DNA of 64,000 nt from an uncultured Ignavibacteria bacterium (GTDB lineage: Bacteria; Bacteroidota; Ignavibacteria; Kapaibacteriales; UBA2268), in the NCBI GenBank assembly GCA_903862655.1, contig CAIOZA010000006.1, positions 48,431-112,430 of the forward strand, written 5' to 3'. Of the stretch, positions 27,355-34,491 are shown piece by piece; positions within the stretch are counted from its first letter, which is position 1, and the number at the start of each line of letters is the position of its first letter. The notes beneath the pieces were generated by a model. The model did not search any database. It saw nothing but the letters and a program-made list of their open reading frames with translations, and was not told the origin of the DNA. A program made the position numbers and the translations under genes.

Positions 27355-28458
27355 CTATTTTGCATTTAGTGTAAACCTGTCTATCTCTTTACCCTCGATG
27401 TTGTAAACGTAAAAGTTAAGTTCCGATCCATCAATTTCGAAATATCCGTAGTGATGTTCTTTTGCTGACTTTACTGTATATTTCTTAAGCTCTGGAGTGT
27501 ACAATGGTGCTCCTCCGCCTGCCAAAGTAAGATGAGTTATACCATTTACTTCATTCCTCTGGTAAAAGTGTGAATGTCCGTTTAGAACAAGATTGACTTT
27601 GTACTTCTCAAACAAATCCTCAGATACTTTCACCATAGGCTTAAACTCATTGTGCCCACCTCCAACATAAGCTGATTTATGAAAAGCAACAATCTTCCAT
27701 TTTTTTGTAGTATTCTTCAGTTCCTTTTCAAGAAAAACATATTGAGGGCTTCCCTTTTTGCACGATGTCTCTGTGCTAAGTATTATATAAATGGCATCCC
27801 CTATCTCGAATGAATAATAATCCTGTCTTCCGGAGGCTGATAATGGTGCCTGTGTGAATGCTTTTGTGTTTTTTGAGAATCTCTCATGATTGCCGACTGC
27901 ATTAAAAAAACAATACGATGATGCTAAGTTCAATAGCTCAGGAACAAAAAACTCATCCTTAAAAGATTTATATTTAGAATCAAAGCATATATCACCAGTC
28001 ATGATGACTATGTCGGGCTTAGTAGCCCTAACCTGTGCACTGATTTCAGAGAATACTTTAGGTTGTGACCGTCCGTCACCCATCACTGCAACCTTCAATA
28101 ATCCAACAACAGGAGGAGTTTTGAATGTCTTTATGTAATTATCAACGCCATCTTGGATCACTTTGTAGTAGTATTTTGTATCGGGCTTAAGTCCATCCAG
28201 TTGAATCCTATGAACATAAGTTTCAGGAACTGCATCGGTCGATTCGTTATAGCTGGTTGAACGATTCATTTCCATGTTCTCATTTTCGCCATAGAGTACT
28301 CTCACTTGAGTCTGATTGCTACATTCTGCCATAATCATCACACTAGTCGTAGTAATTGCCTGCAGGTAAGGGAGCATCAGAACATCAGCGAACAAACAGT
28401 TGTTTGCAATCATCAATGCACAAATAAGTAAAATCCGTTTGATTAATTTTTGTTTCAT
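27355..28458 (-). CDS. secreted purple acid phosphatase-like metallophosphoesterase
   Basis: The 367-residue protein has a signal peptide ('ILLICALMIANNCLFA'). The N-terminal 90 residues form a fibronectin III-like domain ('TSVMIMAECSNQTQVRVLYG', 'LDGLKPDTKYYYKV') as in purple acid phosphatases. The metallophosphoesterase domain then shows the metal ligands: 'VAVMGDGRSQ', 'DIVIMTGDICFD', 'AVGNHERF', 'VAFHKSAYVGGG' and 'LNGHSHFYQR'. It should hydrolyse phosphate esters outside the cytoplasm. No T9SS tail is present, so it is probably periplasmic. It follows cstA by four bases and is likely its operon partner, though a functional link is not obvious. Confidence 0.88.
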   Translation of the reverse strand: MKQKLIKRILLICALMIANNCLFADVLMLPYLQAITTTSVMIMAECSNQTQVRVLYGENENMEMNRSTSYNESTDAVPETYVHRIQLDGLKPDTKYYYKVIQDGVDNYIKTFKTPPVVGLLKVAVMGDGRSQPKVFSEISAQVRATKPDIVIMTGDICFDSKYKSFKDEFFVPELLNLASSYCFFNAVGNHERFSKNTKAFTQAPLSASGRQDYYSFEIGDAIYIILSTETSCKKGSPQYVFLEKELKNTTKKWKIVAFHKSAYVGGGHNEFKPMVKVSEDLFEKYKVNLVLNGHSHFYQRNEVNGITHLTLAGGGAPLYTPELKKYTVKSAKEHHYGYFEIDGSELNFYVYNIEGKEIDRFTLNAK

Positions 28459-28462
28459 CTCA

Positions 28463-30319
28463 TTATCCGTTATTTTTTTCTATGACAATTTTATTATAAG
28501 TTTCATCCAGGATATAATCTTTATTTTTTATTGTTTTGATCCACTTACGAATGCAATCAACAAGAACAATGAATACTGAAATAAGTATTGCGGCAGTCAG
28601 CAGAATATTTATTAAACCAACAGTAAACTTCTGTCCATTCTGAAGCATAGGTACATAGATTGTAAATATATTCATGAATCCTGCATAAATTGTTACAAAA
28701 CCGACGAACGTCATTGGTACAGCTGTAACCCATGCGTATCTTACTTTTCCGCGGTTGATGATAAATGTAGTACCGATCACAAGAGCAATTGTGGCTAGTA
28801 GCTGATTAGCCACACCAAACATAGGCCAGATGGTAGCCACACTACCTGTATAGATGAAATATGACCAAGTAAACACAACTATCACACTTGTTATTATTGT
28901 TCCTGGAACCCAGCTGGGTTGTCCGAATTTTGGGTAAAACTTACCAAGAACCTCCTGAAGTACAAATCTTGCTATCCTCGTTCCGGCATCAATAACTGTA
29001 AGAATAAATAATGCTTCGAACATAATCGCAAAATGATACCAATAGGACATCAGCCCCCCCATTCCCGGGATAGATGAGAATATCTGTGCCATTCCTACTG
29101 CAAGCGATACTGCTCCACCTGTTCTGCCTGCAATCTGCTCCCCTACTTCTTTGCTAAGCATCTGAAGATTTGAGGCAGTAAATCCAAGAGATTGTAGTTG
29201 TGGAACCAATGCAGTGAATTTCTCAACCGGTACATTTATCGCAAAATAGTCATAAGGCAGAAGTGATGTCGCGGCTACAAGAGCCAATATACTAACAAAT
29301 CCTTCGACAAGCATTGATCCAAATCCTATGAACTTGATATGCCGTTCACGATCGAGCATTTTTGGAGATGTGCCGGAGCTGACAATGGAATGGAATCCTG
29401 AAATAGCTCCGCATGCAATTGTTATAAACAAATAAGGGAATAATGGTCCTGGTATTATCGGTCCTCCGCCTTTAGTGAAGATCGTGAAAGCAGGCATCTG
29501 AATCGTAGGAGCAACAATGATGACACCAATCCCCAAGAAGAAGACTACACCTATTTTCATAATCGAGCTAAGGTAATCTCTCGGTGATAACAGCATCCAA
29601 ACTGGCAGTACTGAAGCCAGAAGCCCATAGACAGCCAGTGCGATTGTCAAAGTTTTTCTGTCAAGCAGAAATACATGATCCAAAGGTGAACCCGGAATAT
29701 ATTTTCCGAAAATAACAGCCAATGTTAAAAGTGTTGTTCCGATTATTGTGGCTTCTACTGTTCTTCCTGGACGGAATTTGAACATCCACCAGCCCATGAA
29801 GAAAGCTATCGGTATCGTACAGAATATCGTAAATGCTCCCCATGAACTTTCTGCAAGTGCGTTCACGACGACGATCCCTAAGCCTGCAAGAGCCACGATC
29901 ATAATTATCAGTACGGCAAACGAAGTTGTATAACCGCTCAGCTTGCCGACTTCCTTCATTGCTATCTCGACAAGGGACTTTCCGTCATGCCTGATTGATG
30001 CCACAAAGATCACATAATCATGCACAGCTCCGGCGAGAACAGCACCGAGAACCATCCATGCAAAACCAGGGAAATAGCCGAACTGTGCCGCCAACACCGG
30101 TCCCACGAGCGGTCCTGCACCTGCGATAGCTGCAAAATGGTGCCCGAACAGCACCCATTTATTCATTGGATAATAATTATGCTCATCGCGGAACTTATGA
30201 GCAGGAGTATTATTCAAATCATTCAGCACAACCACTTTAGTTACGATGAAAGAATAATAATATCTATATGCCAAAGCGAAAACGGCAAGAGCTATAATCA
30301 AGAGAGGCATTGCGTTCAT
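28463..30319 (-). CDS. cstA: CstA-family carbon starvation/peptide or pyruvate transporter
   Basis: The 618-residue inner-membrane protein has many hydrophobic spans. It carries the CstA family signature near the N-terminus: 'FGHHFAAIAGAGPLVGPVLA' and 'LGAVLAGAVHDYVIFVASIR', followed by 'GTSPKMLDRERHIKFIGFGS' and the C-terminal 'FGVANQLLATIALVIGTTF'. Family members such as E. coli CstA and BtsT import peptides or pyruvate under nutrient limitation. The closest substrate cannot be told from sequence. It is the first gene of a two-gene minus-strand unit, divergent from the M49-like peptidase gene. A peptide-uptake role beside an extracytoplasmic peptidase would make sense, but that is inference. 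Confidence 0.92.
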   Translation of the reverse strand: MNAMPLLIIALAVFALAYRYYYSFIVTKVVVLNDLNNTPAHKFRDEHNYYPMNKWVLFGHHFAAIAGAGPLVGPVLAAQFGYFPGFAWMVLGAVLAGAVHDYVIFVASIRHDGKSLVEIAMKEVGKLSGYTTSFAVLIIMIVALAGLGIVVVNALAESSWGAFTIFCTIPIAFFMGWWMFKFRPGRTVEATIIGTTLLTLAVIFGKYIPGSPLDHVFLLDRKTLTIALAVYGLLASVLPVWMLLSPRDYLSSIMKIGVVFFLGIGVIIVAPTIQMPAFTIFTKGGGPIIPGPLFPYLFITIACGAISGFHSIVSSGTSPKMLDRERHIKFIGFGSMLVEGFVSILALVAATSLLPYDYFAINVPVEKFTALVPQLQSLGFTASNLQMLSKEVGEQIAGRTGGAVSLAVGMAQIFSSIPGMGGLMSYWYHFAIMFEALFILTVIDAGTRIARFVLQEVLGKFYPKFGQPSWVPGTIITSVIVVFTWSYFIYTGSVATIWPMFGVANQLLATIALVIGTTFIINRGKVRYAWVTAVPMTFVGFVTIYAGFMNIFTIYVPMLQNGQKFTVGLINILLTAAILISVFIVLVDCIRKWIKTIKNKDYILDETYNKIVIEKNNG

Positions 30320-30471
30320 ATTTACCTCAAACTATATTTTGACTTTAATTTACTATTTATTTAATTATTGAATCAACAAATTTATCAAAATAAATTAAAT
30401 TAATTTGCATTGACTTTTAATTGATTGTAATTTTAATTTTATAATTTTTCCAATTTTAGGAAACTAATTAA

Positions 30472-32118
30472 ATGAAATTTATTGCTCTTTGTATGGTTGC
30501 AATTTTTTCTCTAACTTTTATTTCATGTGAGAAAAATATGCCTGAAAAAAATAAACCCGCATCTCTTGCTTCAGAGCGATTGAAAGCTTTTGCCAAAGTC
30601 GAAATCACTACTGATTTAAGTGGATTAACTGACAACGAAAAGAAAGTCGTCCAACTACTTTCCGAAGCCGGCAAGATTGCCGACGAAATTTACTGGAAGC
30701 AAAATGCCGCCGATGGTATCGCAATCCGCGATTCCCTTGCTAAACTCAAAACACCCGAAGCTGAAGAAATGCTCAGACTTGTTAAAATCTGGTATGGTCC
30801 TTATGATGCCATGTATGACGAAGCAAGATTTGTCGGTAATGGTACCAAAACTAGACCCAAAATGGGCAATCTCTATCCTCAGGACATCACAAAGGAAGAA
30901 TTTGAGAAGTATATACTGGCTAATCCCGATCAAAAAGCTTATCTGGAAAGTCAGTACTCAGTTATCAATCGTGAGGGAAATAAGTTGATTCCGGTTCCAT
31001 ATTATCAGGCTTATCCCGAAATGCTGAAAATAGCGGACCTCATCGACGAAGCCGCGAAATTTGCAGATAATCCTTCATTTAAGAATTATCTAACTCTTCG
31101 TGCCAAAGCCATCAGAACCGATGAGTACTACGAAAGCGATGTGGCATGGATGGACATTAAGAACAGCAATATCGATGTTGTTATAGGTCCTATCGAAAAC
31201 TACACCGATGCTTTGTTCAACTACAAAACAGCATTTGAATGCGTTGTGATGATCCGCGATAAGGAAGCCACAAAAGAACTGGAACTGTTCGAAAATAATA
31301 TTGATAATTTCGAGCATAATCTTCCTTACGACAAGAAGTACATCCGCGAAACAGCAGGTAAAGGGAACATACTCCAGGTTATGAATGTTTATTTCTTCGG
31401 TGGTGACTGCAACTCAGGAACTAAGACTATTGCAGCATCACTACCCAATGACCCGAAAGTTACTGAAACAAAGGGCAGTAAGAAATCAATGTATAAGAAC
31501 ATTATGGAAGCCAAGTTTGATAAAATCGTGAAACTCATTGGAGAAAAACTTCTTGCGCCGGAGCTTGTTCCATTTATTGATAAGAAATGCTTCACAAGTT
31601 TTGTCACTCTTCATGAGGTTTCGCACACACTTGGAAGAGGCTATGTTTTCGGAAACGAATCACTCCAGGTTAGAAAAGCTTTGCAGGAAAGATATTCGGC
31701 TATCGAAGAATTGAAGGCAGACATTCTCGGTATGTACAATCATAAATATCTTTTGGATAATAAACTGATTTCCACAGATGTTTTCAAAAAGACAATCGTC
31801 ACTTACATTGTTGGATTATACAGATCAATCCGTTTCGGTGCAGAAGAAGCTCATGGCAAAGCTAACATCATTCAGCTGAACTATCTCTTCGAAGCAGGAG
31901 CAATCAAGTTCGACAAGAACGGCAAGCTGACTTATGACGACAATTTGTTTATGGTGAAAGTTGCCGAGCTGGCTGGCAAGGTATTGACATTGCAGGCTGA
32001 AGGCGATTACAAAGCAGCTGGAGACATGATAGCAAAATATGCAAAAATGACAGATGAGACTAAGAAACTCTTAGGATCATTGACAGATGTGCCAAGAGAT
32101 ATAGACAATCAGAAATAA
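30472..32118 (+). CDS. lipoprotein zinc peptidase, DPP III (M49)-like
   Basis: The 548-residue protein has a lipoprotein signal ('IFSLTFISC', Cys at about residue 20). It belongs by pattern to the dipeptidyl-peptidase III-like family found in Bacteroidota. The zinc motif 'HEVSHTLGRGYV' (His381, Glu382, His385) is followed about 30 residues later by 'IEELKADILGMY', giving the third ligand Glu. Here the motif is HEXXH, whereas classical DPP III has the one-residue-longer HEXXGH. The protein is predicted to sit on the periplasmic side or surface and cleave peptides. It is divergent from cstA with a 152-base shared promoter region. The exact activity is uncertain. Confidence 0.78.
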   Translation: MKFIALCMVAIFSLTFISCEKNMPEKNKPASLASERLKAFAKVEITTDLSGLTDNEKKVVQLLSEAGKIADEIYWKQNAADGIAIRDSLAKLKTPEAEEMLRLVKIWYGPYDAMYDEARFVGNGTKTRPKMGNLYPQDITKEEFEKYILANPDQKAYLESQYSVINREGNKLIPVPYYQAYPEMLKIADLIDEAAKFADNPSFKNYLTLRAKAIRTDEYYESDVAWMDIKNSNIDVVIGPIENYTDALFNYKTAFECVVMIRDKEATKELELFENNIDNFEHNLPYDKKYIRETAGKGNILQVMNVYFFGGDCNSGTKTIAASLPNDPKVTETKGSKKSMYKNIMEAKFDKIVKLIGEKLLAPELVPFIDKKCFTSFVTLHEVSHTLGRGYVFGNESLQVRKALQERYSAIEELKADILGMYNHKYLLDNKLISTDVFKKTIVTYIVGLYRSIRFGAEEAHGKANIIQLNYLFEAGAIKFDKNGKLTYDDNLFMVKVAELAGKVLTLQAEGDYKAAGDMIAKYAKMTDETKKLLGSLTDVPRDIDNQK

Positions 32119-32165
32119 ATTTAAGAGTCATTCTGTTTATGAGATTGTGTGAAAACAACGATTTT

Positions 32166-32262
32166 GTCATTCTGAGGGAGCGAAGCGACTGTGAGTTCCG
32201 AAGGACTGCGTAGCGCATCCAGGATTCATATGGACTAGATTCCTCACTACGTTCGGAATGAC
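32166..32262. repeat. dispersed repeat family A, complete copy
   Basis: The element begins GTCATTCTGAGGGAGCGAAG and ends TTCGGAATGAC, so its ends are inverted (GTCATTC...GAATGAC). The body holds 'GCGACTGTGAG' and 'GATTCCTCACTACG'. It matches 59310-59400 across both ends. The similarity reaches about 25 bases further upstream (ATGAG-N2-TGTGTGAAAA in both). There is no coding capacity. This looks like a small non-autonomous inverted-repeat element. Confidence 0.7.
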
Positions 32263-32380
32263 GGCTATAAAATACTTTACTCACAGTAATACATGCAGGA
32301 ATCTATTGATTTTGTTAAATTAAAGATTTATAGCTTTTTTAACGATAATGATTATAATGTATTCGTATTAATACAATTAG

Positions 32381-32450
32381 ATTCCTGCATACGCAGGAAT
32401 GACAAATGGTTAGAGCCGAATACAGATCAATTCCTGCATACGCGGGAATT
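32381..32450. repeat. two family B hairpin repeats
   Basis: ATTCCTGC-ATAC-GCAGGAAT (32381-32400) is a perfect palindrome. AATTCCTGC-ATAC-GCGGGAATT (32429-32450) is the same with one G-T pair. The first is followed by GACAAA, as is a similar sequence elsewhere. Related hairpins occur at 49305-49323 and 59464-59482. Confidence 0.7.
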
Positions 32451-32499
32451 GCTAAACAAAGTTTCTTATAAATAAAGAAAAAACGAGAAAGGAACCGGC

Positions 32500-33573
32500 A
32501 TGGCTGGTATTGAAATTCAATTAACTGATAAGAGCAGAATTAACGATCCAAATTGGAATGAACTTGGGTTTGGCAGATACTTCTCTGATCACATGTTTAT
32601 CACTAGATACACAAAGGGAGAATGGGACAATGGCGAGATTCTGCCCTACGGTCCTCTTCTGATTGAGCCCGGAATGTGTACCTTGCACTATGGACAAACC
32701 ATTTTTGAGGGATTAAAAGCATTCCGCGATGTTCGCGGTGGAGCCAATCTCTTCCGTCCAATTATGAATGCACGCAGACTCAACAATTCTGCGGACAGAC
32801 TCTGCATACCAAGATATGACGAACTGAAGCTTATCGATTCAATGATTGAATTGATAAAAATTGACAAAAACTGGATTCCAAAAGTAAAAGGACAGTCACT
32901 CTACATACGCCCGGTAGCTTTCGGTTCGGGTAATTTCTTAGGTGTTCAGGCTTCCGAATCATACATTTTGTGCGTGATGACATCGCCTGTGTCATCCTAC
33001 TATCCGGAAGGTCTCAACCCCGTCAGAATAATGATTGCCGATGATTATGTACGTGCAGTCCGTGGTGGACTTGGCTCAGCAAAAACTGCCGCAAACTACG
33101 CGGCATCACTGCTAGCCGCCAAAAAAGCAAAGGAAAAGGGCTTTGCTCAGGTTCTGTGGCTCGATGGCGTATCGCGCGAATTCGTCGATGAGGTTGGTGC
33201 TATGAATATTATGTTCGTCATCGATAATGAACTGATCACACCTCCACTCACTCAGGATTCAATACTAGCCGGTGTAACTCGCGACACAGTCCTTACTCTT
33301 GCCAAAGAATGGGGAATGAAGGTATCCGAGCGTTCAATCACAATGAATGATGTAGACAATGCCAACCACGCTGGAACATTGCAGGAAGTATTCGGAACTG
33401 GTACTGCTGCCGTGATTTCACCGGTTGGGGTGCTAAATTTCAAGAATGAGGATATAGTAGTTAATGGCAACAAAATCGGACCGGTAGCACAGAAGATGTA
33501 CGATTACATAACAGGTATTCAGTGCGGTGAGATTGAAGACACTCACAACTGGAATGTGCATTTCGATTTATAG
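32500..33573 (+). CDS. ilvE: branched-chain amino acid aminotransferase
   Basis: This fold-type IV PLP enzyme interconverts Leu/Ile/Val and their 2-oxo acids with glutamate. The 357-residue length and motifs match the longer BCAT subgroup: 'LHYGQTIFEGLKAFRD', 'LYIRPVAFGSG', the region 'GLGSAKTAANYAASLLAAKK' with the PLP-site lysine area, 'EVGAMNIMFV', and 'SITMNDVDNANHAGTLQEVF' leading to 'GTGTAAVISPVG'. AGGAA lies seven bases upstream of the ATG. It stands alone between repeat-rich gaps and ends at a strong terminator. Confidence 0.93.
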   Translation: MAGIEIQLTDKSRINDPNWNELGFGRYFSDHMFITRYTKGEWDNGEILPYGPLLIEPGMCTLHYGQTIFEGLKAFRDVRGGANLFRPIMNARRLNNSADRLCIPRYDELKLIDSMIELIKIDKNWIPKVKGQSLYIRPVAFGSGNFLGVQASESYILCVMTSPVSSYYPEGLNPVRIMIADDYVRAVRGGLGSAKTAANYAASLLAAKKAKEKGFAQVLWLDGVSREFVDEVGAMNIMFVIDNELITPPLTQDSILAGVTRDTVLTLAKEWGMKVSERSITMNDVDNANHAGTLQEVFGTGTAAVISPVGVLNFKNEDIVVNGNKIGPVAQKMYDYITGIQCGEIEDTHNWNVHFDL

Positions 33574-33595
33574 AATAAATATGTTTTTAATTTTT

Positions 33596-33634
33596 AGATG
33601 TCCAACACCTCAAAGGTGTTGGACATCTTTTTTA
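33596..33634 (+). terminator. strong intrinsic terminator after ilvE
   Basis: A perfect 15-bp stem (AGATGTCCAACACCT / AGGTGTTGGACATCT) with a three-base CAA loop is followed by six Ts, 22 bases after the stop codon. Confidence 0.9.
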
Positions 33635-33732
33635 TTATTTCTGAATCGAAGATGCTGAATTTGAATAACCTCGAGCGAACCTGTGGGAATGAATGCATAT
33701 TCTCCGGTAAGTATTGCAACCGCTTTTTGGTA

Positions 33733-33800
33733 GGTCAATCAGCCTTGATTGACCATGTATTTCCTAATTCAACAACAGCTGACAATCAAGGATGATTGTC
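33733..33800. repeat. pair of related hairpins
   Basis: GGTCAATCA-GCCT-TGATTGACC (33733-33754) and GACAATCA-AGGA-TGATTGTC (33781-33800) are both perfect palindromes. The second resembles the reverse complement of the first, so the pair is an inverted duplicate of one unit. It lies in the gap between the ilvE terminator and the duplicated restriction-gene tail. Confidence 0.6.
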
Positions 33801-33812
33801 CCACGATTTTTC

Positions 33813-33893
33813 CTACTCCCCCTCCACAATCTTAATTTCTTCTTCTGTTAGGTCGTAGAGCTGATAGACAAGTCTGTCGATTTTCTTGTAGGT
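33813..33893 (-). pseudogene. duplicated 3' tail of the type IIG restriction-modification gene
   Basis: On the minus strand this encodes 'STYKKIDRLVYQLYDLTEEE' followed by 'IKIVEGE' and a stop. The same 70 bases (33820-33889) recur with four mismatches at 34499-34568, where they form the true C-terminus of the type IIG gene. The copy has no attached gene body. It is therefore either the remains of a second related restriction gene or a duplication made when the intervening RAYT segment arrived. Confidence 0.8.
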
Positions 33894-33930
33894 GCTGCGA
33901 TGAACTGCTCTATCTGCTTGCATGTGAATA

Positions 33931-34431
33931 TTATTTGTTGTATTCATCATCTTCCCAATTCAATGGATTGAATTCTATATATTTTCTTATTTCGTATAAT
34001 TCTTTGTCGTTTCTTATTATATGTTCGTAAAATGAACGTTGCCAAACGGAAGAACCAGTGGTATTATGAAATATATTTATGCGTTTTGAAGAAAATGTTT
34101 TTAATTGTCTGACAATTTCGGTCAAATCTTGTTTTGTAGGGGCGGATTCTAAACCCGCCCTTATTGAATTTTCAATAATAAGGATTAGATGCAAATGATT
34201 GGGCATAATGGAATAGTAATCTAAGTTGATATTAGAATTGTGTTTTTTGAGATTATTCAATACTTCCTTTACAATCTCACCATTACCGTTCAAATACATT
34301 TGTCCTTCTATAATCTTCCCAAGCAGGCATCTTCTGTCTTTTGCACAAATAGTTACAAAATAATAACCAGGCAGGGAATAATCATATTCCTTCAAGCGTA
34401 AAGATTTTCGTATGGGTATTGTTTTTTTCAT
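33931..34431 (-). CDS. REP-associated tyrosine transposase (RAYT, Y1/HUH family)
   Basis: The 166-residue protein has the HUH signature 'IMPNHLHLILI' (His79-x-His81) and the catalytic tyrosine in 'ELYEIRKYIEFNP' (Tyr151). Its basic N-terminus 'PIRKSLRLKEYDYSLPGYYF' is also usual for RAYTs. These single-strand nucleases process REP palindromes. A REP-like hairpin lies 23 bases beyond its start (34454-34478). A second, inverted copy is inside the gene (34136-34160) and is translated in frame as 'RAGLESAPTK' (residues 91-100), between the HUH motif and the tyrosine. The frame is intact, so the enzyme may be active. It sits between the two copies of the restriction-gene tail. Confidence 0.9.
   Translation of the reverse strand: MKKTIPIRKSLRLKEYDYSLPGYYFVTICAKDRRCLLGKIIEGQMYLNGNGEIVKEVLNNLKKHNSNINLDYYSIMPNHLHLILIIENSIRAGLESAPTKQDLTEIVRQLKTFSSKRINIFHNTTGSSVWQRSFYEHIIRNDKELYEIRKYIEFNPLNWEDDEYNK
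34136..34160. repeat. REP-like palindrome inside the RAYT coding sequence
   Basis: GTAGGGGCGG...ACCCGCCC, 25 bases, matches the reverse complement of the 34454-34478 palindrome at 23 of 25 positions. It lies in frame within the transposase gene and encodes residues of 'RAGLESAPTK'. Confidence 0.75.
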
Positions 34432-34453
34432 ATATTTTTATTCATGTAGTATC

Positions 34454-34478
34454 GGGCGGGTTTGGAACCCGCCCCTAC
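34454..34478. repeat. REP-like palindrome upstream of the RAYT gene
   Basis: Nine-base stem GGGCGGGTT / AACCCGCCC with a TGG loop, then CCTAC. It lies between the RAYT start and the end of the type IIG gene and fits the REP partner expected for a RAYT. Confidence 0.8.
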
Positions 34479-34491
34479 AAAATTCAATTAA

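Larger units (their letters stand above)
32119..32499. other. gene-free region with dispersed repeats
   Basis: About 380 bases separate the M49-like gene from ilvE. They contain a family A repeat (32166-32262) followed by two family B hairpins (32381-32400 and 32429-32450). The ORF at 32293-32475 is made from these repeats and is not considered a gene. The same A-then-B order occurs again at 59283-59482. Confidence 0.75.

Noticed and set aside
32293-32475. 60-residue ORF between the M49-like gene and ilvE
   Set aside because: Its translation consists largely of family B hairpins ('DSCIRRNDK'); no ribosome binding site or homology pattern.
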